Origin: Nitrospira moscoviensis
Lineage (GTDB): Bacteria; Nitrospirota; Nitrospiria; Nitrospirales; Nitrospiraceae
Assembly (NCBI RefSeq): GCF_001273775.1
Contig: NZ_CP011801.1
Span: 1,652,001 to 1,716,000 of the forward strand
Direction: 5' to 3'
DNA: 64,000 nt
Under the pieces are notes generated by a model. It ran no database searches and had not been told where the DNA came from. It saw only the letters and a program-made list of their open reading frames with translations. The translations under genes were made by a program, and so were the position numbers. Shown piece by piece: positions 28,202 to 37,385 of this stretch. How positions within the stretch are numbered: the first letter of the stretch is position 1; each line of letters opens with the position of its first letter.

Positions 28202-30084
28202 TGTGCGGCCTTGTCGGCATGGTCTTGTGTGAGACGGAGCGTCGTGCGAACTCCTCCGTGTTGGAGCGCATGACGGCGCGATTGCGCCATCGTGGGCCGG
28301 ACGACGCCGGCCTGTATATCGACGGTGAATTCGGCGTCGGCGTCAGGCGGTTGAGCGTACTGGATCCCGGCGGCGGGCATCAGCCTATGACCAACGAGGA
28401 CCGGACAGTCGTGGCAGCATTGAATGGGGAAATCTATAACTTCCGCGCGCTCAAAGCCGAATTAAGCGGCAAGGGCTACCGTTTCAGGACCGATTGCGAT
28501 ACGGAAGTTCTCTTAAGGAGCTACGAGGCCTATGGGTTCAAATGCTTCGAGACATTCGAGGGCATGTTTGCGGTGGCGCTCTGGGATGCCAGCCGGCGTG
28601 AACTGATCCTTGGCCGAGATCGGCTGGGCATCAAACCGCTCTTCTATGCACGGATCAAGCATGGGCTCGTCTTCGCCTCCGAGCTCAAGGCACTGTTGGA
28701 GCATGAAGGGGTCGAGCGGACCGTCAATATGGAGTCGTTGTCCCATTTTCTGACGCTCGGGTACACGCCGGGGCCGCAATCGATCCTCGAAGGGATCAGA
28801 CAGGTGCCGCCCGCGCATTACCTCCGTATCGGCAGGGAGGGAGTCGAATCCGTCGAATGGTGGTCCTTGCCTCACAAAAGAGTCCACCCCGGGACTGTTG
28901 CCGAAGCCGAGCATGATCTAGCCGATCTCTTGGAACAGTCCGTCGGCAGCCACCTCGTGAGCGATGTGCCGGTCGGGCTGCTGCTCAGCGGCGGGATGGA
29001 CTCGGCCGTGCTTCTGGCGTTGATGCGCGACAAAACGAGAGAGCCGGTTAAAACATTCACGGTGACGTTCGACGAGCCCTCCTTTGACGAGGGCCAGGCC
29101 GCGCGGGAAGCGGCCGCATGGTATCGAAGCGAGCATCATGAAATTCTCTGCCGTCCATCGTACGTAGCCGAGCAGCTGTCGTCGATCGTGCAATCCACGG
29201 ACAATCTCATGGCCAATCCGGCGGCCATTCCACTCCATCTTGTCTGTAAATTGGCCGGTACTCATGTCAAAGTCCTGCTCTCCGGCAACGGCGGAGACGA
29301 GGTCTTCGCCGGCTATCCTACTTACGCGGCCGACAAGCTCGCTCCGTTCTATCGAATGGTTCCCGCCGTCCTGCACGACCATCTGTTGAATCCTCTGGTT
29401 CACGCGCTCCCAGCATCGTTCGACAAGTTGACGTGGGAGTACAAGCTCAAGCAGTTCGTCGAGGGGGCGAGGCTGTCTCCCGAGCAAGCCCATTATTGGT
29501 GGCGGACGATTTTTACCGAAAAGGAGAAGCGGCTTCTCTTCCAATCTGATGTCGACCGGCGCGACACGTTCGGGGTCTTCCGGGCCCATTTTGAACGAAC
29601 GCAAGGCAACCCCGACTTTCTGAATCGAGCGATCTACTGCGACATAAAAACCTGGCTGGCCGACATGGGATTGCCGTTGTTCGACAACATTGGAATGGCG
29701 CACTCGGTGGAGATCCGCGTGCCGTTCCTAGATCATCGGTTGATCGAATACTCGATGCGCCTGGCGAGCTCGCTGAAAATGCCGGGCTTGCGGCTGAAAC
29801 ATCTCTTGAAGCGCATCATGGCGCACCGGCTGCCTCCGTCCACCCTGCGCCGCCCGAAAGCCGGCTTTCACGTGCCGCTCGCCTCATGGTTGTGCGGCGA
29901 CCTCAAGCCCCTCATGTGCGATGTGTTGACCCCCGAGGCGGTCAAGCGGGTGGGGTTGTTCAGAGTTGAGGTGATCGAGCGGTTGAAGTTGGAGCATCTG
30001 ACTCGCCGGCACGATCATTCCTGGCGGCTGTGGAATGTGCTGTGTTTCTTCGTCTGGCAGGAGGCGTTTCTCGCCAAGCGGTGA
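28201..30084 (+). CDS. asnB: Asparagine synthase (glutamine-hydrolysing) family protein, copy 1
   Basis: A 627-residue two-domain amidotransferase. Class II glutaminase with nucleophile Cys2 (MCGLVGMVL), RHRGPDDAG, NGEIYNF, and a synthetase domain with the PP-loop LLSGGMDSAVLLAL near 261 and GNGGDEVFAGYP. True AsnB converts aspartate to asparagine. In polysaccharide loci such proteins often amidate a carboxyl group on a sugar such as a uronic acid, and the position here between methyltransferases and a glycosyltransferase favours that reading. A second, diverged copy lies at 34233. Confidence 0.88.
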   Translation: MCGLVGMVLCETERRANSSVLERMTARLRHRGPDDAGLYIDGEFGVGVRRLSVLDPGGGHQPMTNEDRTVVAALNGEIYNFRALKAELSGKGYRFRTDCDTEVLLRSYEAYGFKCFETFEGMFAVALWDASRRELILGRDRLGIKPLFYARIKHGLVFASELKALLEHEGVERTVNMESLSHFLTLGYTPGPQSILEGIRQVPPAHYLRIGREGVESVEWWSLPHKRVHPGTVAEAEHDLADLLEQSVGSHLVSDVPVGLLLSGGMDSAVLLALMRDKTREPVKTFTVTFDEPSFDEGQAAREAAAWYRSEHHEILCRPSYVAEQLSSIVQSTDNLMANPAAIPLHLVCKLAGTHVKVLLSGNGGDEVFAGYPTYAADKLAPFYRMVPAVLHDHLLNPLVHALPASFDKLTWEYKLKQFVEGARLSPEQAHYWWRTIFTEKEKRLLFQSDVDRRDTFGVFRAHFERTQGNPDFLNRAIYCDIKTWLADMGLPLFDNIGMAHSVEIRVPFLDHRLIEYSMRLASSLKMPGLRLKHLLKRIMAHRLPPSTLRRPKAGFHVPLASWLCGDLKPLMCDVLTPEAVKRVGLFRVEVIERLKLEHLTRRHDHSWRLWNVLCFFVWQEAFLAKR

Positions 30085-30099
30085 ACGGTCCTCGGAGAG

Positions 30100-31155
30100 A
30101 TGACCATGAAAGTGATGATCCAGATTCCCTGTCTCAATGAAGCGGCAACGCTTCCGATCCTGTGGCCGCACTTGCCCGCTGTCCTGCCCGGCGTGGATAT
30201 CATTGAAACGGTCGTGGTGGACGATGGAAGCCGGGACGGCACGGCCGATGTGGCCCGGCGGCTCGGCGCGACGCACATCGTCCGGATGACGTCAAGAAGG
30301 GGGTTGGCGCACGCCTTTAAGGCAGGCATGGAGACCTGTCTGCGGCACGGCGCGGACATCATCGTGAATATCGACGCCGACAATCAATACCGGGGAGAGG
30401 ATATCGCCGCCCTGATCCAGCCTATTGTCACCGGCTCAGCCGACATTGTGATCGGCGATCGCCAAGTTGGGTCGCAGCGCGGCTTTTCACGTGGCAAGCG
30501 GCTGCTTCAGCGGTTCGGAAGTTGGGTGGTGCGCAGCCTGTCCGGCATCGACGTGCCGGACGCGGCGAGCGGGTTTCGCGCCTATTGCCGCGACGCGGCG
30601 CTCAAGACCCATGTCTTCTCGTCGTACACCTACACGCATGAAACCTTGATCGAGGCGGGCCGGAAGAATCTCACAGTCGCCTCGGTTCCCATCCGAACCA
30701 ATCCGCCGCTCCGCACGTCGCGGCTCTTCAAAAGCACCTTGGTCTATGTGCTGCGCTCCGCCAAGACCATTCTCCAGACCTATATCGTCTATACTCCCCT
30801 GCGTGTGCTGGCGTTGTGCAGTGCGTTGGCGTTTCTCCCCGGTGCAGCGCTGACGGGGCGGTTTCTGTACTACTACGCCACATCCGAAGGCCAGACGGGA
30901 TACATCCAGTCCTTGGTGGTCGGAATCGGGCTGGTCATGATCTCAGTCTTTGTCCTGTTGTTCGGGATTATTGCAGATCTGGCGCGGGTGAACCGGACGT
31001 TGATGGAAGACATGTTGTACATCCTGCGCAGCACCCCGGCGCCGCCGGCCGCCGGAGTCGAATTGGGCCCTGTCCTCTTGTCGCAAGCGGCAAGAGACGA
31101 TCGTGGAAGACCGGCGATAAGGGGGGGTCGAAGAGCTCATGTCAGAGAGGTCTAG
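30100..31155 (+). CDS. Glycosyltransferase family 2 with C-terminal membrane helices (DPM/GtrB-like)
   Basis: A 351-residue protein. The GT-A domain has VMIQIPCLNEAATLP, VVVDDGSRDGTADVARRLGA, VNIDADNQYRGEDIAALI and DAASGFRAYCRDAAL. The last 120 residues hold two strong hydrophobic stretches (near 235-255 and 268-290). This resembles polyprenyl-phosphate sugar synthases, which load a hexose onto undecaprenyl phosphate for periplasmic GT-C enzymes; the membrane protein at 24957 could be such a user (inference). Confidence 0.87.
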   Translation: MTMKVMIQIPCLNEAATLPILWPHLPAVLPGVDIIETVVVDDGSRDGTADVARRLGATHIVRMTSRRGLAHAFKAGMETCLRHGADIIVNIDADNQYRGEDIAALIQPIVTGSADIVIGDRQVGSQRGFSRGKRLLQRFGSWVVRSLSGIDVPDAASGFRAYCRDAALKTHVFSSYTYTHETLIEAGRKNLTVASVPIRTNPPLRTSRLFKSTLVYVLRSAKTILQTYIVYTPLRVLALCSALAFLPGAALTGRFLYYYATSEGQTGYIQSLVVGIGLVMISVFVLLFGIIADLARVNRTLMEDMLYILRSTPAPPAAGVELGPVLLSQAARDDRGRPAIRGGRRAHVREV

Positions 31156-31161
31156 CAGGCG

Positions 31162-31947
31162 ATGATCGCTGCCATGGACCGGTTCTATCGCGCGCTGACT
31201 ACCCCGCTGTACGACCGCTGGTTGGGCGGAGTCCATGCCGGACTCGTCATTAAAGGGCTGTATCTCCAGTGGATGGTGGCGCGGTTCCTACGAGAGGGCC
31301 GTCGGCGCGTCCTCGACGCGGGATGCGGACCGGAAGCTCAGATGGCGGCGCTGTTGGCCGGGCGCTATCCGACCTCTTCGTTCGTCGGGTGGGATTTGCA
31401 TCTTGCCCCTCAGGCGCACGCACGGCGGCCCAACTTGTCCGTAGTCGAAGCGGATCTGAAGACGCTGGGCGAGGTGGAGACGTACGACCTGGTGTACTCC
31501 ATCGACGTGCTGGAACATATGGACGACGTGGAGGGCGCGCTCGATCGCCTGGCCAGATCGCTGCGTCCCGGCGGGCTGCTGTTCATCCATGTGCCCGATC
31601 CCGAGGCACGATCGTGGTGGACTTGTGCGGAGGGGGAGGTGCCCAATTGCTTTCGCCCTCATCGGACCGGCGATGACCATGTGCACGAGGGGTTTAGCGT
31701 CCCGCAATTGGTGCAGGCGCTCCGGCGGCGGTCGCTCGAGGTGCTCGATGCGCGGCCGACGTTCGGGCGGGTGGTCGGGTTGATCAAGGACTTGTTCTCA
31801 CTCGGGGAGCGCCGAGGGATCAAGGGCATCGGGCTGATGCTCCTGCCGGCGGTGCTGCTCGGAGTCGCGGGGGAGATCGTCTTTCCGCCGAAACGAGGCA
31901 ACGGCTCCATGATTCTCGGGAGAAAATCCGGAGGCTTCGCGGCATGA
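31162..31947 (+). CDS. SAM-dependent methyltransferase
   Basis: A 261-residue class I methyltransferase: VLDAGCGPEAQMAALLAGRYP near residue 49, YDLVYSIDVLEHMDDVEGALDRLARSLRPGGLLFIHVPD. A hydrophobic segment at about 220-235 (GLMLLPAVLLGVAGEIV) could be a membrane anchor, unusual for this family. The end overlaps the next GT4 gene by 4 bp. Confidence 0.83.
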   Translation: MIAAMDRFYRALTTPLYDRWLGGVHAGLVIKGLYLQWMVARFLREGRRRVLDAGCGPEAQMAALLAGRYPTSSFVGWDLHLAPQAHARRPNLSVVEADLKTLGEVETYDLVYSIDVLEHMDDVEGALDRLARSLRPGGLLFIHVPDPEARSWWTCAEGEVPNCFRPHRTGDDHVHEGFSVPQLVQALRRRSLEVLDARPTFGRVVGLIKDLFSLGERRGIKGIGLMLLPAVLLGVAGEIVFPPKRGNGSMILGRKSGGFAA

Positions 31948-33098
31948 TCGTTCTGGCCGAGCTCGCCGGGTCCGCCGGTTATGGCGGCGGCGAGCGCTAT
32001 TTGGACGTGCTGTTCGAAGGCCTGGACCGCTCGCGCTACCGGCCGCTGTTGATCTTGCCGGAGCCCGGTCCGTTTGCGGACACGATGAACGCCCGCGGGA
32101 TCGCGACGCGGCTCGTCCGGTTGGACCCGCTGGTCAATCCGCTGGCGTTGCTCCGGCTCGTGCGGCTGCTGCGCGAGGAGCGCGTGACCATCTTGCAGAC
32201 GCATGGAGCCCGCGCGAACGTCTATGGCCGGCTGGCCGGCCGGCTGGCCGGCGTGCCCTGCATCGTGTCCACCGTGCATAATGCGATCAAGGATTATGAA
32301 GTCAGCCCGTTCAAGCGCTGGTGCTATGAGACTGCGCTTCGCGTGACGGCTCCGCTCGCCCATCGCATCATCTGTGTGTCGGAGGCCATCAGATGCGATG
32401 TGATTCAGAGCTGCCCGCCAGTTGCCGCGCGCGCGGTCACCATCTACAACGGCGTGGACCGCGCATGGCAGCAGCAAAACGGACAGGGCTCTCGCGTCCG
32501 GGCCGCATGGCGCTGCGAACGAGGGCCGGTGCTGCTGGTCGTGGCGCGGCTCACGGAGCAGAAGGGGCACCGCTATTTACTGCAGGCCTTGCCCACGCTG
32601 CTCGCCCATTGGCCCACGCTCACCAGCCTGTTTGTCGGAGCGGGTTCGTGCCGCGAGTCGCTCCAACAGGAGGCGGAGCAGTGGGGCGTCGGGCAGGCTT
32701 GCCGGTTTGTGGGAGCGACGGAGGCGGTGGCGGATTTCTATGCGGCGGCCGATGTGGTGGTGTTGCCGTCCCTGTCGGAGGGATTTCCGTTCGTCATTCT
32801 GGAGGCGCTCGCCATGGGCAAGCCCGTGGTGGCGACGCGCGTCAATGGCGTGCCTGAGATCATTGAGGACGGCCGCACCGGGCTCCTTGTGCCGCCCCGT
32901 GATGCGCCGGCGCTCGAACAGGCGATCGCGCGGGTGCTCCGGCAGCCGGATGACGCGGCCCGGATGGCGCAGGCCGGTCGAACGGCGGTCGCGGCGCGCT
33001 TTACGGCCGAGCGGATGGTGCGGGAGACGGCGACTGTGTTGGAAGCTGGGCTTCCCGGAACGCAGTCCCTGCAGTGTTCACCGAAGGTGGCGGCGTGA
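31944..33098 (+). CDS. Glycosyltransferase family 4
   Basis: A 384-residue GT-B protein with LAELAGSAGYGGGERYLDVLFEGL, ILQTHGARANVYGRLAGRLAGVPCIVSTVHN, VYNGVDR-like IYNGVDRAW, VLLVVARLTEQKGHRYLLQALP and VVLPSLSEGFPFVILEALAMGKPVVATRVNGVPEII. The EGFPFVILEALAMGKPV donor loop is typical of GT4. Overlaps both neighbours by 4 bp, so it is part of a tightly coupled run. Confidence 0.88.
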   Translation: MIVLAELAGSAGYGGGERYLDVLFEGLDRSRYRPLLILPEPGPFADTMNARGIATRLVRLDPLVNPLALLRLVRLLREERVTILQTHGARANVYGRLAGRLAGVPCIVSTVHNAIKDYEVSPFKRWCYETALRVTAPLAHRIICVSEAIRCDVIQSCPPVAARAVTIYNGVDRAWQQQNGQGSRVRAAWRCERGPVLLVVARLTEQKGHRYLLQALPTLLAHWPTLTSLFVGAGSCRESLQQEAEQWGVGQACRFVGATEAVADFYAAADVVVLPSLSEGFPFVILEALAMGKPVVATRVNGVPEIIEDGRTGLLVPPRDAPALEQAIARVLRQPDDAARMAQAGRTAVAARFTAERMVRETATVLEAGLPGTQSLQCSPKVAA

Positions 33099-33979
33099 CC
33101 GGCGTAAAAGCCTGTACCACAGCGGAGCTCGGGTGCCCTTGCGGAAGCCGGGCCTGGTTCGATCTGTTTCGCACGCCGACCAGGCGCTATGTCCGGTGTT
33201 CGGCATGCGATTTGGTGTTTCTTTATCCACGCCAAGGCCGTGGCGTGGTGGAAGGGTATTTTCGCAGTGCCTACGACGGCGACTATGGAGCAGCCGAAGC
33301 GTCGGACGACCGGATGCCGGTCTTTGAAAGCGTCTTCGAATATGTATCGGCCTCTCGCCGGACGCCGGGCAGCGTGCTGGACATCGGCTGCGGCGACGGC
33401 GAGTTCTTACATCTCTGCCGGTCGGCCGGGTGGGCCTGCGCCGGGATTGAATTGTCGCAAGGCGCGGCGGCCCGGGCGGCCAAACGCGGATTCACGATGG
33501 TGCCGCCTCAGGCGCTGGAACAGCCCGACGGGGCCGGGTCGTTCGACGCGGTCACGTTGATCAATGTGTTGGAGCATGTGGCCGACCCGTTGGTGATGCT
33601 GCGGCAGGCGGCGCGGGCCTTGTCGAGGGACGGCGTGCTGGTGGTGCGGGCGACGAACGGTTCGTTTCACCTGGCGATGCGGGCGCCGGCCCGCTGGATC
33701 GGGTCGCGGCACGATCAGGCCTTCCATTGGTACCTCTATACGGCCAGGGCGCTGCGGAATTTGATGGACAAAGCCGGCCTGGCAGTCATCGGCCTGCGTA
33801 ACTCGACACCCAGCCGAGGCCCGGTGTCGCCGGCGCATCCCGTATGGAGCCGGGTGAAATGGACGATCAGCCGCGGGCTGCTCTGGCCGGCGGCCCAAGG
33901 GCTGTTCGCCGTGACCGGCGGGCGCATGGTGTGTGCGCCGTCGTTCGAAATGGCCGCTCGCAAACGAGGCGTCCGATGA
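33095..33979 (+). CDS. Zinc-ribbon SAM-dependent methyltransferase
   Basis: A 294-residue class I methyltransferase with an N-terminal cysteine cluster (Cys14, Cys16, Cys35, Cys38) and the SAM site VLDIGCGDGEFLHLCRSAGWACAGIE near residue 94, followed by AVTLINVLEHVADPLVMLRQA. It has the same architecture as the enzyme at 22755 but is clearly diverged. The GTG at 33095 overlapping the previous stop (GTGA) was preferred over a more upstream GTG inside the GT gene. Confidence 0.84.
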   Translation: MTGVKACTTAELGCPCGSRAWFDLFRTPTRRYVRCSACDLVFLYPRQGRGVVEGYFRSAYDGDYGAAEASDDRMPVFESVFEYVSASRRTPGSVLDIGCGDGEFLHLCRSAGWACAGIELSQGAAARAAKRGFTMVPPQALEQPDGAGSFDAVTLINVLEHVADPLVMLRQAARALSRDGVLVVRATNGSFHLAMRAPARWIGSRHDQAFHWYLYTARALRNLMDKAGLAVIGLRNSTPSRGPVSPAHPVWSRVKWTISRGLLWPAAQGLFAVTGGRMVCAPSFEMAARKRGVR

Positions 33980-34230
33980 GCGGCGGCTATCCGAGAGTAC
34001 GTCGGCCGTTGCGGAAGAGAGTACGGCGGTGGGTGGCCGTCCTGCTGTTGTGCCTCTTGGGCGCGGCGGCGGCCTTGGGCCTGCGGGGTCTGCTCGATTC
34101 CGTCGGTTCATCCAAACATACGCGTTATGAGCCGGTCGATGTGCCGCCCTCGTCGGTCTCGCCGCGGCACGAGCGGGAGCGCGAGGAATTGCAACGCCGG
34201 GATCGCGCCGTCTCGGAGAAGGCTCCGTAA
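33976..34230 (+). CDS. Small single-pass membrane protein, unknown function
   Basis: An 84-residue protein with a very basic N-terminus (RVRRPLRKRVRRW), one hydrophobic helix at about 20-40 (VAVLLLCLLGAAAALGLRGLL) and a charged C-terminal tail (RHEREREELQRRDRAVSEKAP) likely to be periplasmic or coiled. No family recognised. Its ATG overlaps the methyltransferase stop by 4 bp and it ends 2 bp before the second asparagine-synthase gene, so it is surely translated with them if real. It may be an accessory subunit. Confidence 0.68.
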   Translation: MSGGYPRVRRPLRKRVRRWVAVLLLCLLGAAAALGLRGLLDSVGSSKHTRYEPVDVPPSSVSPRHEREREELQRRDRAVSEKAP

Positions 34231-34232
34231 CC

Positions 34233-36167
34233 ATGTGCGGCATTTGCGGGATCATTGGACCCGACGATGGCGAGGCGCTGCGGCCGATGCTGCGGCGATT
34301 GATTCATCGCGGGCCGGATGAGGAGGGCATCCATCGCGAAGCCGGCATCGCGCTGGGCGCGAGACGGCTGCGCGTCATCGATCCGGCCGGCGGCCATCAG
34401 CCGGTGCAGAACGAAACCGGCGCGATCTGGGCCGTGATGAACGGCGAGATCTATAACTATCGCGCGCTGCGCGAGGAGCTGATGCGGAAGGGGCACCGGC
34501 TCACGTCCCGCTGCGACACCGAGGTGCTGGTGCACCTCTACGAAGAGGAAGGCCTGGCGGGCTTCCACCGGCTCCGCGGCATGTTCGCGATCGCGCTCTG
34601 GGATGGGGAGCGGCGCGAAGCCTATTTGCTGAGGGATCGGCTCGGCATCAAGCCCCTCTATTATACGGTCCGGCTTCCGGAGGCCGGTCTCGGGAGCCGG
34701 GTCTTCTTTTCATCCGAGCTGCCGTCGCTGTTGGCGGCGCTTCCGGAGTGGCGTCTGCGGCCCGAGGCCGTCGCCGGGTACTTGACGCATCTCTATGTGC
34801 CGGGACCGGACACGATCGTCGAAGGGGTCTATCAGCTCCGGCCGGGCGAGGCGATGAAGATGGCGGACGGCAGGGTGGAATTCGTCCGCTACTATCGGCC
34901 CCAGCCGGATCCGTCTCCTGTCCGTGATTGGACTGCCGGCGTCGAGCAGGAGGCGATGCTCGCGGTGCTGCGGGACGCGGTGTCTTCCCACCTGGTGAGC
35001 GATGTGCCGCTCGGCTTGTTCTTATCGGGCGGCCTGGATTCCGCCGCGCTACTGGCGCTGATGCAGGAGGCGGGCGGCGGGCCGGTGAAGACCTTTTCCA
35101 TCGGCTACGAGCATCCAGCCGATCAATCGTTCAATGAGCTGGCCGCGGCGCGGCAACTGGCCCGGCACTTCGGAGCCACACACAGCGAAACGATCCTGGC
35201 TCCCGACGTGCGCGCGCTGTTGCCGCGGGTGGTGGAAGCCATGGGCGAGCCCTTCGCCGACTCGTCGGCGATCCCGACGTTTCTCATATCCGAAGTGGCG
35301 CGGCGGTCGGTCACCGTGGCCTTGTCCGGCATCGGCGGCGACGAACTCTTCGGCGGCTATCCGCGGTATCTCGGCATGCGGGCCGCGGCCCGCTATCAAC
35401 ACGTGCCGCCCACCGTTCGGACCTGGCTCGCGAAGGTCGGAGGGAGGACCTTGCGGGAATCAGGCGGCGGGCGCGATCAGGTTGGGCGACTGAAGCGATT
35501 TTTGATGGATGGGCACCGGCCGCTTGCGGAGCAGTATCGCCGCTGGACGACGTTCATACCGGGTGAATGGGAAGACCGGCTGTGGAGCTCGAATTTTGAA
35601 GCCATGATGGCGCTGGAGTCCGCTCACAGCCTCGTGGAAACGCTGTTCGATGAATGGCCTTCCTCCGATCCGTCAGACTGTGCGATGGGCGTCGATCTGC
35701 AGACCTATCTGCCGGACGATCTCCTTCGGATGGGCGATCGGATGAGCATGGCCCATTCCCTCGAGCTGCGGGTGCCCTTTTGCGACGATCGTATCGTCGC
35801 GCATGCGCTCCGCATCCCGGCGCCGGCGCGGTTCAGGGGCCGGCGGTTGAAAGGTTTCATGCGCCGGATGCTCCGCGGTCTGGTGCCGAACCCAATCTTG
35901 GATGCGCCGAAGCAGGGCTTCATGGTCCCGCTGGCCCGCTGGTTGCGGGAGGATCTCGACGACATGGTCCGTGATCTGCTCTCGGACGACGCCGTCCGGC
36001 GTCGGGATTATGTGAAGCCGGCCTATGTGCGGTGGCTCCTCCAAGCGCATCACGGCGGGCGGCGCAATTGCGCCGATCAACTCTATGCCCTCATGGTGCT
36101 GGAGCTGTGGCATCGCTCGGTGGAGGCGCGAACCGACGCGCCCGTCGCGGAGGCGGCGTTGTCATGA
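34233..36167 (+). CDS. asnB: Asparagine synthase (glutamine-hydrolysing) family protein, copy 2
   Basis: A 644-residue class II glutamine amidotransferase/synthetase: Cys2 (MCGICGIIG), RLIHRGPDEEG, MNGEIYNYRALREEL, PP-loop LFLSGGLDSAALLAL near 263 and SGIGGDELFGGYPRYLG. It shares the domain layout with the copy at 28201 but differs throughout, so it is an old duplication or separate acquisition rather than a recent copy. Two amidotransferases in one locus may act on different carboxylated sugars. The ATG of the next GT overlaps its stop. Confidence 0.88.
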   Translation: MCGICGIIGPDDGEALRPMLRRLIHRGPDEEGIHREAGIALGARRLRVIDPAGGHQPVQNETGAIWAVMNGEIYNYRALREELMRKGHRLTSRCDTEVLVHLYEEEGLAGFHRLRGMFAIALWDGERREAYLLRDRLGIKPLYYTVRLPEAGLGSRVFFSSELPSLLAALPEWRLRPEAVAGYLTHLYVPGPDTIVEGVYQLRPGEAMKMADGRVEFVRYYRPQPDPSPVRDWTAGVEQEAMLAVLRDAVSSHLVSDVPLGLFLSGGLDSAALLALMQEAGGGPVKTFSIGYEHPADQSFNELAAARQLARHFGATHSETILAPDVRALLPRVVEAMGEPFADSSAIPTFLISEVARRSVTVALSGIGGDELFGGYPRYLGMRAAARYQHVPPTVRTWLAKVGGRTLRESGGGRDQVGRLKRFLMDGHRPLAEQYRRWTTFIPGEWEDRLWSSNFEAMMALESAHSLVETLFDEWPSSDPSDCAMGVDLQTYLPDDLLRMGDRMSMAHSLELRVPFCDDRIVAHALRIPAPARFRGRRLKGFMRRMLRGLVPNPILDAPKQGFMVPLARWLREDLDDMVRDLLSDDAVRRRDYVKPAYVRWLLQAHHGGRRNCADQLYALMVLELWHRSVEARTDAPVAEAALS

Positions 36168-37381
36168 AGCTCGCCATGTTGGCCGAGGTGACGGCCGAAA
36201 AGGTGATCGGTGGAGCCGAGCGGGTGCTGCGTCACCAGGCGCTCGGTCTCGCCGCGCTGGGGCATCACGTCGAGCTGCTGGTGCGCGCACCGGAAGGAAC
36301 CGTTACCGATGCCGTGACGATCGGCGGGATTCGCGAGCGGCGCTATGTCGTCGATCGCGCGCATGAGGCTTCGTTTGTCTGGTCGTCGGTCCGCCGGTCG
36401 GTCGAGGCGTTCGACCGGCAGCGGCGCACGGAGCCGCTGGAAGCCGTCGTAATCCATCAAGCATTGGCCGGATTGGGGCCGATCCTGTCCCGCCGCCACG
36501 CGGCCTCGCGCTGGATCTACGTCTGCCATTCGCTCGCCCATGAGGAATACGCGACGAGACAGGCAGCGGCGCGGTCCAACGGGTTGCGCCGCTATCTCAA
36601 TGGGCATGCGCGGCGCTGGATCGAACGGACCGTGATGAGCCGCTGCGACCGGGTGGTCGTTCTAAGCGAATACATGCGCCGGCGCGTGATGGAGACGCAC
36701 GGCATGCCGGCCGAACGCATCGTGCTGATTCCCGGCGCGACGGATCCGCAAACCTTCGTACCCGTCGTTGATCGTAAAGCAAGCCGCGCCGCCCTCTGCC
36801 TCCCGGCACACCGGCGCGTGCTGTTCACCGTCCGGAATCTCGTGCCCCGCATGGGCTTGGAGAATGTGTTGGACGCGATGGCGCTGTCGCGGACCGCGAG
36901 AGAGACCTGCACGTTGGTGATCGGGGGCGAAGGGCCGTTGCATGCCGCGCTCGAAGCCGGCATCCGGAAGCGCGGATTGGCGGGAGCCGTCCGGTTGATC
37001 GGATTCGTGCCGGAAGCCCGATTGGCGGCCTATTATCAGACCGCCGACCTGGTCCTGATGCCGAGTCTGCAGTTGGAGGGATTCGGACTGGTGACGGTCG
37101 AAGCGATGGCCTGCGGTACGCCGGTGCTCGGCACGCCGGTCGGCGCGATTCCGGAAATTCTGAGCCAGGTCGATCCCATCCTGGTCGCGCAGGGGACCGA
37201 CGGCCGATCGCTCGCCACAGCTCTGGAAACGCTGCTGCGACGTATCGACGTGCCCGGCGAATACGAACGGTTGGCCGGAAAAGGTCGCGCGCTGATCGAA
37301 CGGCGATACAACTGGGCTGATCATTGCGCGGATCTGGTCGGACTGTTGGACGGCCGGATCGAACGGAAGAACGCTGCGTAA
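36164..37381 (+). CDS. Glycosyltransferase family 4
   Basis: A 405-residue GT-B protein: MKLAMLAEVTAEKVIGGAERVLRHQALGLAALGHHVELLVR, IYVCHSLAHEEY, VVLSEYMRRRVMETHGMPAERIVLIPGATD, LFTVRNLVPRMGLENVLDAM and LQLEGFGLVTVEAMACGTPVLGTPVGAIPEIL. The last segment is the GT4 donor loop. The start at 36164 (ATGA overlap, GGAGGCGG upstream) was chosen over the longer open frame running into asnB. Confidence 0.87.
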   Translation: MKLAMLAEVTAEKVIGGAERVLRHQALGLAALGHHVELLVRAPEGTVTDAVTIGGIRERRYVVDRAHEASFVWSSVRRSVEAFDRQRRTEPLEAVVIHQALAGLGPILSRRHAASRWIYVCHSLAHEEYATRQAAARSNGLRRYLNGHARRWIERTVMSRCDRVVVLSEYMRRRVMETHGMPAERIVLIPGATDPQTFVPVVDRKASRAALCLPAHRRVLFTVRNLVPRMGLENVLDAMALSRTARETCTLVIGGEGPLHAALEAGIRKRGLAGAVRLIGFVPEARLAAYYQTADLVLMPSLQLEGFGLVTVEAMACGTPVLGTPVGAIPEILSQVDPILVAQGTDGRSLATALETLLRRIDVPGEYERLAGKGRALIERRYNWADHCADLVGLLDGRIERKNAA

Positions 37382-37385
37382 TCTC

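Noticed and set aside
28201..36167. PEP-CTERM/exosortase-type exopolysaccharide locus, suggested by the asnB homologues
   Set aside because: No exosortase gene and no PEP-CTERM C-terminal motif could be found in the window; the locus looks like an ordinary Wzx/Wzy system with extra modification genes.
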